Assembly: GCF_024357955.1 (NCBI RefSeq)
Contig: NZ_JANEYT010000019.1
Coordinates: forward strand, 21,229-85,228
Reading direction: 5' to 3'
Length of the DNA stretch: 64,000 nt
Origin: Photobacterium pectinilyticum
GTDB lineage: Bacteria; Pseudomonadota; Gammaproteobacteria; Enterobacterales; Vibrionaceae
The stretch's first letter is position 1. Each line of letters begins with the position of its first letter. Both the position numbers and the translations under genes were made by a program. The notes below the pieces were generated by a model. It was not told where the DNA came from. It did not search any database and was given only the letters and a program-made list of their open reading frames with translations. Below, in pieces: positions 10,392-18,927 of this stretch.

Positions 10392-11477
10392 ATGACACTA
10401 CCTCATAAAGTGTTAGCGCTGCATGAAACCATGACCATGGAGGTGGCCTATGATGGCCGCCCTGCCAATCTGTTCACCCTGATCAATGCATCGGGAATGA
10501 CCGCAACCTTCATGGATATCGGTGCAACTTGGTTAAGTTGTACTGTGCCTGTGAGTGGAGACATCGCTGAGAAGCGCGAAGTTCGTGAAGTGATACTCGG
10601 CTGTGCAACCTTGGCCGATCACCAGGCGCAAAGTGCGTACTTGGGAGCCACTGTTGGGCGTTATGCCAACCGAATCGCGAATGGTCAATTCACCATCGAG
10701 GGGAAAACAACCCAAGTTACTACCAACCAAGCGGGTAACACCTTGCATGGTGGGCCTGACGGCTTCGATAAACGTCGTTGGAGTGTTATTTCGCACAGCG
10801 ACTCAAAACTGGAACTAAGCATAGTCTCAGAAGATGGTGATCAAGGCTTTCCTGGCAGATTAGAAGCAAAAGTCACATTTGAACTTACGGCTGATAATAC
10901 GGTTGCCATTAGCTATCAGGCAAACTGTGATCAACCATGCCCGGTGAACTTGACCAACCATGCTTACTTCAACTTGGCTGGTGAAGCTTCAATTGAAGAT
11001 TGCTTGCAGCATGAATTAATGATCAAAGCTGACTATTTTGTGCCGACGTCTGAAGTAGGGATCCCGACTGGAGAATTGAAATCGGTTGAACAAACGGGTT
11101 TTGATTTTCGTGAAAGTAAGACTATTGGACAAGATTTGCTGAGCGATCCCGAGCAGTTATTAGCAAAAGGGTATGACCATGCCTTCATTTTATCGTCTGA
11201 ACTAGCAAACGGTATTCAAGATTTTGCCAAGGCTGTTTCACCGGATAAAAAAGTAACAATGACGGTGCAAACGACCAAGCCGGCGGTACAACTCTATACC
11301 GGTAATTTTTTGTCCGGTATTAAGGGGACGTCAGGGGTATATGGTATTCATCAAGGTTTTTGCTTAGAGACCGAGTACCTGCCTGATGCACCAAACCACC
11401 CAGAATGGCCGGGAGAGAGCATCTTACGCCCAAATCAAACCTATGCCCATTACACAGGTTACCGTTTTACTTTTTAG
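10392..11477 (+). CDS. galM: Aldose 1-epimerase (galactose mutarotase) GalM
   Basis: Converts beta- to alpha-galactose, the galactokinase substrate. About 361 residues with the family landmarks GRYANRIANGQF, TLHGGPDGFDKRRW (first catalytic histidine), NLTNHAYFNLAG (second histidine) and, near the end, the glutamate in FCLETEYLPDAPNHPEWP. AAGGA sits 6 nt before ATG 10392 but directly abuts the earlier ATG 10386, so I prefer the later start. Last gene of galETKM, followed by a terminator. Confidence 0.96.
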   Translation: MTLPHKVLALHETMTMEVAYDGRPANLFTLINASGMTATFMDIGATWLSCTVPVSGDIAEKREVREVILGCATLADHQAQSAYLGATVGRYANRIANGQFTIEGKTTQVTTNQAGNTLHGGPDGFDKRRWSVISHSDSKLELSIVSEDGDQGFPGRLEAKVTFELTADNTVAISYQANCDQPCPVNLTNHAYFNLAGEASIEDCLQHELMIKADYFVPTSEVGIPTGELKSVEQTGFDFRESKTIGQDLLSDPEQLLAKGYDHAFILSSELANGIQDFAKAVSPDKKVTMTVQTTKPAVQLYTGNFLSGIKGTSGVYGIHQGFCLETEYLPDAPNHPEWPGESILRPNQTYAHYTGYRFTF

Positions 11478-11515
11478 TTGTTTTCTTTTGTTTTCTTTTG
11501 TTTAAATTGGGGTTC

Positions 11516-11542
11516 GCCTGCTCAAGTGAGTGGGCTTTTTTT
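11516..11542 (+). terminator. galETKM terminator
   Basis: GCCTGCTC (11516-11523) pairs with GAGTGGGC (11528-11535), including two G-U pairs, around AAGT, and is followed by seven T. It closes the gal operon. Confidence 0.85.
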
Positions 11543-11662
11543 GGACATGGAGAGTTAGCGAAGTCGCGATGTACGTCATACGTTCGGCTCAACATTGTGC
11601 GATTTTCTTTAGCAAGCGGTATACTCCCGCAAAGATATGTGGGATGTGTAATTGGTTGAAGA

Positions 11663-11863
11663 ATGAAAAAAAATACGATGAATTTTATTGTCACTTTTGT
11701 GTCGGTTTTTTGTGCAATAACGGTTAAGAACTTCTGTGTTGGCGCTTTCTTGGGGGCGAAAGAGCTACACTTCCTAGTCGATACATTGATATTACTTGTT
11801 ATTTATGTCCCTATTTACTTCGTTTTCACGAGGCTAGGAAAGCGATTTGTTAGTAATGAATAA
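11663..11863 (+). CDS. Small two-helix membrane protein, unknown
   Basis: A 66-residue frame, lysine-rich at the start (MKKNTMNF), then a hydrophobic segment to about residue 30 and a second one at about 38-57 (DTLILLVIYVPIYFVF), ending in a basic tail RLGKRF. This is the build of a small inner-membrane protein. I do not recognise a family. The ribosome site is poor (GAAG only 2 nt away for the first ATG). It lies between the gal terminator and a leftward gene, with no co-directional partner. It could be spurious. Confidence 0.45.
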   Translation: MKKNTMNFIVTFVSVFCAITVKNFCVGAFLGAKELHFLVDTLILLVIYVPIYFVFTRLGKRFVSNE

Positions 11864-11950
11864 GCGAACATTTGGTTGTTAATGGTACAAGCTGGTACTT
11901 TTATTTGAGTACCAGCTGTATTAGGTAATAAGTCATTCTCTTGATGGATC

Positions 11951-12139
11951 TTAACCGCGATTAGCATGATTGAGAAGGTCAATGAGTTCGTTTTCGGTTT
12001 TTGGTGTTTTGTCTAATTGTATGTGAGGGGTAGTGCCGCCCCAAAGCATGTAGGCTGTATCGGTGCAGTGGTCATGGTGAAACCATTTTCCGTCTATACA
12101 GATGTCGGTATAACATCTTGGGTCTTGAATAAGCTCCAT
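11951..12139 (-). CDS. Small cytoplasmic hypothetical protein
   Basis: A 62-residue frame. The frame extends upstream to 12184, but ATG 12139 is preceded by AAGGA at good spacing and is the likely start (MELIQDPRCYTDICIDGKW). The protein is rich in H, C, W and D (FHHDHCTDTAYMLWGG), which might bind metal, and has a short helical C terminus (TENELIDLLNHANRG). No signal peptide or membrane segment. I do not recognise the family; the good ribosome site and biased composition argue that it is real. Confidence 0.55.
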   Translation of the reverse strand: MELIQDPRCYTDICIDGKWFHHDHCTDTAYMLWGGTTPHIQLDKTPKTENELIDLLNHANRG

Positions 12140-12528
12140 ATACGTTCGTCCTTTTTGATTAACATGTATCCAACATACGGCCAACTGATTTGCAATTAAT
12201 TGATCTTGGTCATTAACGCATAATTTTGGGTATTAAGTGTTTCGCATAATGATTACTAACGCACGAAATAAGAAGCCCAGCAAAATTCAGGGCTTGATTC
12301 ATTTGGAGGCCAAACCTTAAAGGTTCGTTTGGCGAGAAGGTAAACCAGCCAATAGATTGCTGGAATGTAGCGACTAGGCTGCTCTATCGTCCCTTGAGCA
12401 TCATGGGCTGAATGTTGGATGTGAGTGGCTATTCGGTAATCTGACGTTTGCTTATCAACATTCGTCGTCTACCTTGAAGTCACGGGGGAAGCGCCTCGTC
12501 GTAACAGTACCGTTGGGCGCTATATCAA
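12140..12528. other. Gap between small ORF and gntR
   Basis: No gene supported. Short inverted repeats are visible: AAGCCC/GGGCTT (around 12271-12294) and CCAAAC/GTTTGG (around 12312-12334) enclosing AACCTTAAAGGTT. They are terminator-like without a strong T-run, and could end the leftward gntR transcript. Confidence 0.4.
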
Positions 12529-13245
12529 CTACTTCAACTGCAGCGATTTCACATAGGTCGTTGACAGCTTGAAAGATTCGCAAGTGTGTTTGGCAACGGA
12601 ATACTCAAAAAGTTGTCCGTTATCCAAGTAAGCGCGCTGCGATACGTTCACTAAATGCTCACCTTCAGGAATAATTAACCATTGGCTTTCTTGGTGGTTA
12701 GCTTTATCTATAGTTATCGTCAGATTAGCACTGTGGATCCCTTGGTTTAGGGTGTTCGTGATATAGCCATAGATTGAATCTTCAGCTTGCTCCAAAGTTA
12801 ACCCCTGCACAACGGCAGCTGGCATATAAGTATATTCAACGATGGTTGGTTGGTCATCGATTGAACGTATCCTGGTGATTTCATAAAGATGATCACCGAT
12901 AGCCCCACAAACGAGCTCGGAAGTTTCATGGTTGGCTTCGACAATTCGAAATTGCTTTACCTCCGTAGCGACTTTCTTCCCCGTGCCTTCGTAACGTAAC
13001 TTGGTTCCTAGTAAGTGGCTGTCTGGTTGTTGTGGCGGTGTGCTTTTAATGAATGAACCGGCCCCTCTTTTTCGTACAACCATTCCTTCTTTCACCAGAA
13101 TATCCATCGCTTTCTTCAATGTGATTTCACTGCAGTCAAACTCGGCGGCGAGTTTTTTGCCTTCAGGCAGTTTCTCACTAGGGCTGTATTCACCAGATTG
13201 AATGCGAGCTTTAAGTTGCTGATAGATAGCCTGATATTTGCTCAT
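12529..13245 (-). CDS. GntR-family regulator with UTRA sensor domain
   Basis: A 238-residue transcription factor of the GntR/HutC type. The N-terminal winged helix-turn-helix spans about residues 3-68 (KYQAIYQQLKARIQSGEY, then EITLKKAMDILVKEGMVVRK). The UTRA effector domain fills about 90-235 with the usual RIRSIDDQPTIVEYTYMP and a C-terminal strand. UTRA regulators of this kind typically sense a sugar phosphate. It is divergent from the GH1 phospho-glycosidase gene at 13506, with a 16-bp perfect palindrome between them, so it probably represses that gene and itself, with a phosphorylated beta-glycoside as inducer (inference). Confidence 0.88.
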   Translation of the reverse strand: MSKYQAIYQQLKARIQSGEYSPSEKLPEGKKLAAEFDCSEITLKKAMDILVKEGMVVRKRGAGSFIKSTPPQQPDSHLLGTKLRYEGTGKKVATEVKQFRIVEANHETSELVCGAIGDHLYEITRIRSIDDQPTIVEYTYMPAAVVQGLTLEQAEDSIYGYITNTLNQGIHSANLTITIDKANHQESQWLIIPEGEHLVNVSQRAYLDNGQLFEYSVAKHTCESFKLSTTYVKSLQLK

Positions 13246-13362
13246 TACTGTTCTATATCTGTTTAGGGTGGAAGAGCAGAATACCTTAAATTTGCTTTGA
13301 TGGCAGCGCCCAAAAACGCACCAAGTGTGATTAACATCTAACTTTTGGTCTTGATTTGATGT

Positions 13363-13378
13363 AAAACCATATGGTTTT
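13363..13378. promoter_or_regulatory. Probable operator of the GntR/UTRA regulator
   Basis: AAAACCATATGGTTTT is a perfect 16-bp palindrome in the 260-bp divergent spacer between the regulator gene and the GH1 gene. Its symmetry and place fit a dimeric GntR-family operator controlling both. Confidence 0.65.
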
Positions 13379-13505
13379 GTTTAGTGTTTCTCTATCGACG
13401 CTGTTTGCAACAAATCGCAAGGGTGTTTTTTTGCATAGTGAATACATTTAACAGTCATGACCTAGGCCACGAAAGTGGATTGCAGGGCAGATCATAGGGT
13501 GAAAT

Positions 13506-14930
13506 ATGAGTTTTCAAGATGAGTTTTTGTGGGGAAGTGCATCGGCAGCGTACCAGATTGAGGGAGCTGCAAACCTCGATGGAAAGGGGGATTCCATTTG
13601 GGACGTGTACTCCCGGGTACCGGGTAACACCTTCAAAAATACCACAGGTGAAGTGGCTATTGATTTCTATCACCGCTTTGAACAAGACATTGCCTTGATG
13701 AAGGAAATGGGCCTGCAAGCATACCGTTTTTCGGTGTCTTGGCCGCGTATCATGACTGATGGCCGTTCGGTAAATCCGAAAGGTGTGGAGTTCTATCACA
13801 AAGTTATCGATACCCTGATTGCTAATGACATAACACCAATTTTGACGGTTTACCACTGGGATCTACCTCAGGCGCTACAAGATGATTATCAAGGGTGGGA
13901 GAGCCGTGAAATCATTGAAGACTTTACCCGTTACTGCGAGATCCTATTCCAAGAATATGGTGACAAAGTGCCATATTGGGTCAGCCTTAACGAACAGAAC
14001 ATCTTTACAAGTTTGGGTTACCTGCAAGCAATTCATCCACCGAAAGTGTCTGACTTCCAGCGTTTTATTAATGCTAATCATATAGCCAACCTCGCGAATG
14101 CTAGTGCAGTGAAGAAATTCCGTGAAATGGGTATCGAGGCCAAAATTGGTGCCAGTTTTGCCTATAGCCCAGCTTATGCGCAGTCAGCGAAACCTGAAGA
14201 TGTCATCGCTGCAGAAGATGCACAAGAGTTGCAAGATCTGTTCTGGATGGATGTGTATGCCAAAGGCCGCTATCCGAAAATTGCTTTGAAGCGGTTGGAA
14301 ACATTGAACATCCATATCGACTTCCAGCCGGGAGATAAAGAGCTGTTAGCGGCGGGTGTATGTGACTTCATGGGCTTGAATTACTATCAGTCTGCGACTT
14401 TTGTTGCTGCAGGGAATAAACAAAGCACCGCGCAAACAGGGAATGCTTCTCAAGTATCAGTTGTTTCTGAAATCAGTGACATTCCTACCGATAAGCTATT
14501 TGCTCGCGCTGATAATGAATACTTGGATATGACGGATTGGAACTGGGCGATTGACCCAAACGGTCTGCGTGTTGCACTGCGCCGAATTACCTCTCGCTAT
14601 GAGCTTCCTATTCTTATCAGTGAGAACGGCCTTGGGGCTTTCGATACGTTGACGGAAGAAGGTAAGGTACACGATGATTACCGAATCAACTTTCTTCGTC
14701 GCCATGTTGAGGCGATTTCAGATGCTATTGACGATGGCTGTGAGGTTATCGGTTACTGTACATGGTCTTGCCAAGATCTCTTTAGCTGGCTAAATGGTTA
14801 CGCTAAGCGCTACGGTTTTATTTATGTAGACCGTGACGAAGAGAGCGAGAAAGAACTAAAGCGTTATAAAAAAGACAGTTTCTACTGGTATCAGAAAGTC
14901 ATCCAGTCCAATGGTAAGCAATTAGATTAG
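13506..14930 (+). CDS. GH1 6-phospho-beta-glycosidase
   Basis: A 474-residue glycoside hydrolase family 1 enzyme. The acid/base glutamate is E163 in SLNEQN and the nucleophile is E373 in ISENGLG. S427, K434 and Y436 in DLFSWLNGYAKRYGFIY occupy the positions of the phosphate-binding Ser/Lys/Tyr triad of 6-phospho-beta-galactosidase LacG; plain beta-glucosidases carry E-W there instead of S-W. It should therefore cleave a 6-phosphorylated beta-glucoside or beta-galactoside in the cytoplasm after PTS uptake, but no PTS gene is in the window. NEQN replaces the usual NEP/NEI after the acid/base. Divergent from the GntR/UTRA gene. Which sugar epimer is cleaved cannot be settled by eye. Confidence 0.88.
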   Translation: MSFQDEFLWGSASAAYQIEGAANLDGKGDSIWDVYSRVPGNTFKNTTGEVAIDFYHRFEQDIALMKEMGLQAYRFSVSWPRIMTDGRSVNPKGVEFYHKVIDTLIANDITPILTVYHWDLPQALQDDYQGWESREIIEDFTRYCEILFQEYGDKVPYWVSLNEQNIFTSLGYLQAIHPPKVSDFQRFINANHIANLANASAVKKFREMGIEAKIGASFAYSPAYAQSAKPEDVIAAEDAQELQDLFWMDVYAKGRYPKIALKRLETLNIHIDFQPGDKELLAAGVCDFMGLNYYQSATFVAAGNKQSTAQTGNASQVSVVSEISDIPTDKLFARADNEYLDMTDWNWAIDPNGLRVALRRITSRYELPILISENGLGAFDTLTEEGKVHDDYRINFLRRHVEAISDAIDDGCEVIGYCTWSCQDLFSWLNGYAKRYGFIYVDRDEESEKELKRYKKDSFYWYQKVIQSNGKQLD

Positions 14931-14958
14931 GAAGATATTCTCGCAATAGTCTCGTTAT

Positions 14959-14990
14959 AAACCCATGGTAATTCATGGGTTTTATTATTT
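14959..14990 (+). terminator. Terminator of the GH1 gene
   Basis: AAACCCATG (14959-14967) and CATGGGTTT (14974-14982) form a perfect 9-bp stem with a 6-nt loop, followed by a T-rich tail. The gap from there to 15271 is AT-rich and should contain the promoter of the next small gene; nothing else is seen. Confidence 0.85.
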
Positions 14991-15271
14991 CTAATCATTT
15001 ATTGTTCTAATACGGAATTGATATCGTTGAACGATTGAACGGCTTATATGAGTTGTTATTTATATTTTGTAATTATTACGCATTAAATCAATAGCTATCA
15101 GTAAATTACGATGTTATTAAGTTATATGATTCTCAATAGTGAATCATTATCAGGGCGAAAAATCATGTTCGAATAATTCTAACGACATGGTTAATTCTCA
15201 ATGTTTATCTATCTTAGTGTTCTTGCTAAATTTAACTCCGAACCTAAACGAATCTTCAAATGGAGAAAATG

Positions 15272-15523
15272 ATGCTTAAATTTACAGGTACTATGATGAC
15301 TGCGGCGGTATTACTAAGCTCACCAGTGATGGCCTATTTAAACCTTGATGTAACACCACAAAACGAGGGAGCCTGGGTAAAAGTGAGTGATAATGGCACC
15401 CCAGTTAGTAACGTGACAATTACTACCAATGCGCCTGGTACCGGCTCTTTTACTACTGATGAGCATGGCCGTATTTTTGTTACTATTAATATTACCGTAA
15501 TAAAAAGGCCGAAAGACAATTAG
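15272..15523 (+). CDS. Small secreted protein, probably shortened at its C terminus
   Basis: 83 residues from ATG 15272, which has GGAG 6 nt upstream (ATGs at 15260 and 15269 are less well placed). A signal peptide is clear: MLKFTGTMMTAAVLLSSPVMA, cut after A-M-A, followed by a beta-rich stretch reading GAWVKVSDNGTPVSNVTITT and FTTDEHGRIFVTI, like a small Ig-type or carboxypeptidase-regulatory fold. The last residues (ITVIKRPKDN) are encoded by the left arm of an intrinsic terminator and the stop codon sits in its loop. This suggests a deletion or frameshift removed the natural C terminus. Function unknown. Confidence 0.6.
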   Translation: MLKFTGTMMTAAVLLSSPVMAYLNLDVTPQNEGAWVKVSDNGTPVSNVTITTNAPGTGSFTTDEHGRIFVTINITVIKRPKDN

Positions 15524-15545
15524 GTGTCTTTTGGCCTTTTTTATA
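15503..15545 (+). terminator. Terminator overlapping a coding 3' end
   Basis: A 15-base left arm (15503-15517) pairs with 15526-15540 with one mismatch; the loop contains the TAG stop (15521-15523) of the preceding ORF and T residues follow. A-rich sequence on the left lets it serve the leftward HD-hydrolase gene as well. Confidence 0.85.
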
Positions 15546-15563
15546 TGCTAGTGATAACAACGG

Positions 15564-16157
15564 TTAGTTGTCGATCAGCCAGCCATTTTTAACGGCTAAA
15601 TTTATTTGTTCGCAAGCGTATTGCCATAGTTTAGGCGTCACTTTTTCTAGGTACGCATTACGGTTTAGGACTTGCTGTTTGGTTACTGTGTGCTTTACCC
15701 AGCTACCACCACCGTTGGACATGTTCTGGATCAACGGCAAAATGCGATCCATCGCTTTGGCAAAGCGGGCATCAGCGGTTTCAGCTTGTTCAAATTCCAG
15801 CCATAGCGATTTCATTTCGTTGAACTGCGCTTCTGGTAGTAGTCCAAACAAACGGTTGGCTGCAGCCACTTCTTTTTCTTCTTGGCCGTCTAGTTCATGT
15901 TGCTCGGCAAAAGCAAAAGTATCACCAGCATCAATCTCAACGATGTCATGGATGAGTAGCATCATGACTGCGCGATTCACATCGACAGGCTCTTCGATAT
16001 AGTCCTTTAGTACTTGTGCCATAAGAGCAATGTGCCAGCTGTGCTCCGCACTGTTTTCCTGGCGATTGTTATCTGGCTTTACCATGGTTTTGCGGTAGAC
16101 CGCTTTTAGGCGATCCAATTCATTAATAAAAGCCAACTGTTTGTCGAGATTAAGCAT
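15564..16157 (-). CDS. HD-domain hydrolase (HDDC2/YfbR-like)
   Basis: 197 residues. The HD metal-binding pattern is visible: H in SAEHSWHIALMAQVL near residue 39, the HD pair in LLIHDIVEIDAGD near residue 70, and a downstream D in AMDRILPLIQN. This is the HD_3 arrangement of 5'-deoxynucleotidases and HDDC2-type proteins, so hydrolysis of a nucleoside monophosphate or similar phosphoester in the cytoplasm is likely. The exact substrate is not readable. It lies 37 bp after the galR-like gene on the same strand and may be co-transcribed with it. Confidence 0.8.
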   Translation of the reverse strand: MLNLDKQLAFINELDRLKAVYRKTMVKPDNNRQENSAEHSWHIALMAQVLKDYIEEPVDVNRAVMMLLIHDIVEIDAGDTFAFAEQHELDGQEEKEVAAANRLFGLLPEAQFNEMKSLWLEFEQAETADARFAKAMDRILPLIQNMSNGGGSWVKHTVTKQQVLNRNAYLEKVTPKLWQYACEQINLAVKNGWLIDN

Positions 16158-16194
16158 ACATTCCTCTTATTGCTTTTCGATCGTTGTGATCGCG

Positions 16195-17193
16195 TTACTT
16201 CTGGGTGACGGACAAGCGTCGTACGAGGGTAGGGACAAACATCCGGGTACACGCCTTGTTTTCATCACCTTTTGCCAATGACAACGATAGGTTCGCTGCT
16301 TGCTCTGCCATGATGTTGATCGGGTAACGAACTGTGGTTAGTTTCGGGCTCAAATATTTTGCGATGATACCATCATCGAAACCGATCAGAGAGATATCTT
16401 GTGGTGGGGTAAGGCCGTTTTCTTCCAGTACCGATAAACACCCTGCGGCCATGTTGTCGTTGTAAGCGGCAACCGCCGTAATTGGCAGATTTTTGGAGAG
16501 TAGATTCATCATCGCATGCTCACCACCGGCTTCATCGGGTGAGCTGTATTCAATGTAGCTGTTATCGGTCGGTAGGTTATAAGCCCGCAGTGCATCGAGG
16601 TATCCGGCGAGGCGCTGCTCGGTATCTTCAATGTCATGGTTTGAGCAGGCGTAACCGATATGCTGGTGGCCGTTCTTGATCAGGTATTCAGTCGCGAGAT
16701 ATGAGCCCTTATGGTTATCGAGTGCAATACAGCGATGGGCTATTTCAGGAATATAGCGGTTGATAACCACCATTCCCGGCACCTCATTGGCAAAATCAAT
16801 CAGCTCTTGATTACTCAGGCCTTTGCTGTGAATGATTAGTGATTCACAACGGCTGTTGATGAGTAGTTCAATGGCTTCTTTTTCGGTCGTGGCGTTGTGA
16901 TAGCCATTGCCGATCAGGGTTTGCTTGCCGTTTTGCCGTGCTATCTGGTCAATGGCTTTTAACATGGAGCCAAAGAAGGGATCAGAGACATCGCCGACAA
17001 CTACGCCAATTGTATTGGTGGATTGGTTAACCAAGGCTCTGGCATTGGCATTGGGACGATAGCCAAGCTCTTTCATCGCCTGTGTCACTGATGAAATTGA
17101 GGCCTTACTGGCCTTGGGTGATTTATTGATCACGCGTGATACCGTTGCAACGGAAACACCGGCCAGTTTGGCCACATCCTTAATCGTAGCCAT
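16195..17193 (-). CDS. GalR-like LacI-family repressor, copy 1
   Basis: 332 residues. The LacI helix-turn-helix is at the N terminus (TIKDVAKLAGVSVATVSRVIN), then the hinge helix YRPNANARALV and a periplasmic-binding-type sugar domain ending in TPTLVRR-like sequence. It resembles E. coli GalR/GalS and is closely similar to the repressor at 24593 along its whole length (shared NTIGV, FGSM/FGTM, LLINSRCESLVIHSKGL, HDIED). It probably represses gal, lac and mel promoters in the window and is induced by galactose (inference). A LacI-type site lies upstream at 17321, suggesting autoregulation. Confidence 0.88.
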   Translation of the reverse strand: MATIKDVAKLAGVSVATVSRVINKSPKASKASISSVTQAMKELGYRPNANARALVNQSTNTIGVVVGDVSDPFFGSMLKAIDQIARQNGKQTLIGNGYHNATTEKEAIELLINSRCESLIIHSKGLSNQELIDFANEVPGMVVINRYIPEIAHRCIALDNHKGSYLATEYLIKNGHQHIGYACSNHDIEDTEQRLAGYLDALRAYNLPTDNSYIEYSSPDEAGGEHAMMNLLSKNLPITAVAAYNDNMAAGCLSVLEENGLTPPQDISLIGFDDGIIAKYLSPKLTTVRYPINIMAEQAANLSLSLAKGDENKACTRMFVPTLVRRLSVTQK

Positions 17194-17319
17194 GGCTACA
17201 CATCCTAGCTCAAATCAAACTTGCTGCCTATTAAACACCGACTGTGTAACGGGTGCAATCATATTGCAGTGAAAATCAGTGCGACTTACTATATTTATTA
17301 AAAATCAAGGAGAAAAGAA

Positions 17320-17335
17320 GTGTAACCGTTACCAA
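17320..17335. promoter_or_regulatory. Possible GalR-type operator before repressor copy 1
   Basis: GTGTAACCGTTACCAA keeps the GTGNAANCGNT core of the gal operator but deviates in the right half. It lies about 127 bp upstream of the repressor start. A weaker match than the galE, lamB, GH36 and melB sites. Confidence 0.45.
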
Positions 17336-17402
17336 ATGATCGTTGTTATTGTCTGGTTTTACTTACAATTTTGACGTTGTTTTAACTCAAACCGGTATAG
17401 AA

Positions 17403-17427
17403 AAGGGGAGCAGTCATTAACTACTCC
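17403..17427 (-). terminator. Terminator of artPIQM
   Basis: GGGGAG/CTCCCC arms with inner AG/CT pairing enclose a T/A-rich loop. On the minus strand the stem is followed by TTTT, directly downstream of artM. Confidence 0.8.
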
Positions 17428-17506
17428 CCATTCGTTTATATGCATCATCCAGTATTTCAATCCATTGGACAAAAATTAGATATTAAATATGTTTGTCTTA
17501 ACCTAC

Positions 17507-18178
17507 TTATCGTGCAACTTCAAACGCGAGAGCCTTCTTTTCTACCTGTCTGAAAACGAGGGTAAGCACGCCATTGACTGTTAAATAAAAGGCACCCGCG
17601 ACGCTAAAGACCATTAATGTATCGTAGGTCTGAGCGTTGATACGCTGTGCATACCCCATGATGTCCATAATGGTGATGGTACTGGCAAGTGATGTGCCCT
17701 TGAAGACAAGAATGACTTCGTTGGAATAAGCGGGAATGGCGCGGCGAATCGCATAGGGTAATAGTACCCCCAGCGTTGCTTTGGTATCCATTCCCAAGGC
17801 TTTACAGGCTTGCCATTGACCAGAAGGAATCGCATTGAATGCGCCTTTGAACAGTTGGGTACTGTATGCCGCTGTATTAAGTGCGAGTGCAAGCATTGCA
17901 CAGAACCAAGGCTGGCTTAGCCAGTGCCACAAAATGCTTTCTCGTACCCACTCAAACTGACCTGGTCCGTAGTAAATCAAAAAGATCTGTACCAGCAATG
18001 GCGTACCGGTAAATAAAGTAATGATCCCCCGGCTTAGCCAATGAAGGCCTGGTGTTCTCAATATAAGCGTTAAAGTCATCAATAACGCCAATGTACAACC
18101 CACGATTAAGGACACGGCTGTTAGCTCAAGACTGACGACTAACCCTTCGAGCAGTTGCCAAACGTGCTGTTCATTCAT
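17507..18178 (-). CDS. artM: Arginine ABC transporter permease ArtM
   Basis: A 223-residue inner-membrane permease of the polar amino acid (HisMQ) family, with about five helices and the cytoplasmic EAA loop reading [32 protein letters not shown]. It pairs with ArtQ to form the channel of the arginine importer. Its start overlaps the artQ stop by 4 bp, and an intrinsic terminator follows. Assignment to arginine rests on gene order and the ArtI-like binding protein; other basic amino acids are possible. Confidence 0.88.
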   Translation of the reverse strand: MNEQHVWQLLEGLVVSLELTAVSLIVGCTLALLMTLTLILRTPGLHWLSRGIITLFTGTPLLVQIFLIYYGPGQFEWVRESILWHWLSQPWFCAMLALALNTAAYSTQLFKGAFNAIPSGQWQACKALGMDTKATLGVLLPYAIRRAIPAYSNEVILVFKGTSLASTITIMDIMGYAQRINAQTYDTLMVFSVAGAFYLTVNGVLTLVFRQVEKKALAFEVAR

Positions 18179-18924
18179 GCGCTTGCTCCTTTTACTGGAT
18201 TAGCGGGTGCTGGCTTGTTTTGTACTGATTTACTTTTAACAGATGTGCTTTGTGGTGAGTTGCCATCTTGTACGCTAAATTTTTTATCGAGCTGTTTAAC
18301 AACGCGTTGAGTGATCAATGTGATGACTAAATAGACGGCTGCTGCACAGGCATACCAAGTAAAACTTTCGTGGGTAGCCGCTGCTGTTAACTGGGCCTGT
18401 TTTAGTAGGTCAGTAACACCAATCAAAGAGACCAGCGCTGTGTCTTTGAGCAGCACAAGCCATTGGTTCGTCAATCCAGGAAGGGCATGTCTAACCGCTT
18501 GTGGCAGAACAATCTTAAAGAATGCACGTAGTTTGCTGATCCCTAATGCACTTGCCGCTTCGCGCTGACCGCTAGGTACAGCCTTTAGCGCGCCTCGCAA
18601 TGTCTGGGAGGCATAAGCAGCAAAAATAAGGGATAAGGCAATGACCCCTGACAGAAATGGGCTAACTTCGATGAAATCTCCGGTCAGCAAAAACAATATT
18701 TGCGTTGAGCCGAAGAAGATAAACAGTACAACCAATATTTCAGGTAAGCCCCGAAGCACGGTGACCAGCGCGGTAACAGGCCAAGCTATGGCACGAAACC
18801 GTGACATTTCACCGCTGGCAAACAATACAGCCAAGACCAACCCAACAGTGACGCTGGCTAGGCTAAGCTGGATAGTCACCCAGCTTGCCTCAAGTAGCGT
18901 CAGAGCATAACCTGATAACGCCAT
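18175..18924 (-). CDS. artQ: Arginine ABC transporter permease ArtQ
   Basis: 249 residues, same permease family as ArtM, with an EAA loop [24 protein letters not shown]. After the last helix it carries a hydrophilic tail of about 35 residues rich in S, K, P and Q ([20 protein letters not shown]), longer than usual for ArtQ (about 238 residues). It lies 3 bp after artI and overlaps artM by 4 bp. Confidence 0.88.
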   Translation of the reverse strand: MALSGYALTLLEASWVTIQLSLASVTVGLVLAVLFASGEMSRFRAIAWPVTALVTVLRGLPEILVVLFIFFGSTQILFLLTGDFIEVSPFLSGVIALSLIFAAYASQTLRGALKAVPSGQREAASALGISKLRAFFKIVLPQAVRHALPGLTNQWLVLLKDTALVSLIGVTDLLKQAQLTAAATHESFTWYACAAAVYLVITLITQRVVKQLDKKFSVQDGNSPQSTSVKSKSVQNKPAPANPVKGASA

Positions 18925-18927
18925 AGA

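Noticed and set aside
12455..12583. Leftward frame overlapping the gntR 3' end, containing VVDIAPNGTVTTRRFPRD
   Set aside because: Protein-like, but it has only a TTG start without a ribosome site and lies mostly inside or just past gntR; chance frame is more likely.
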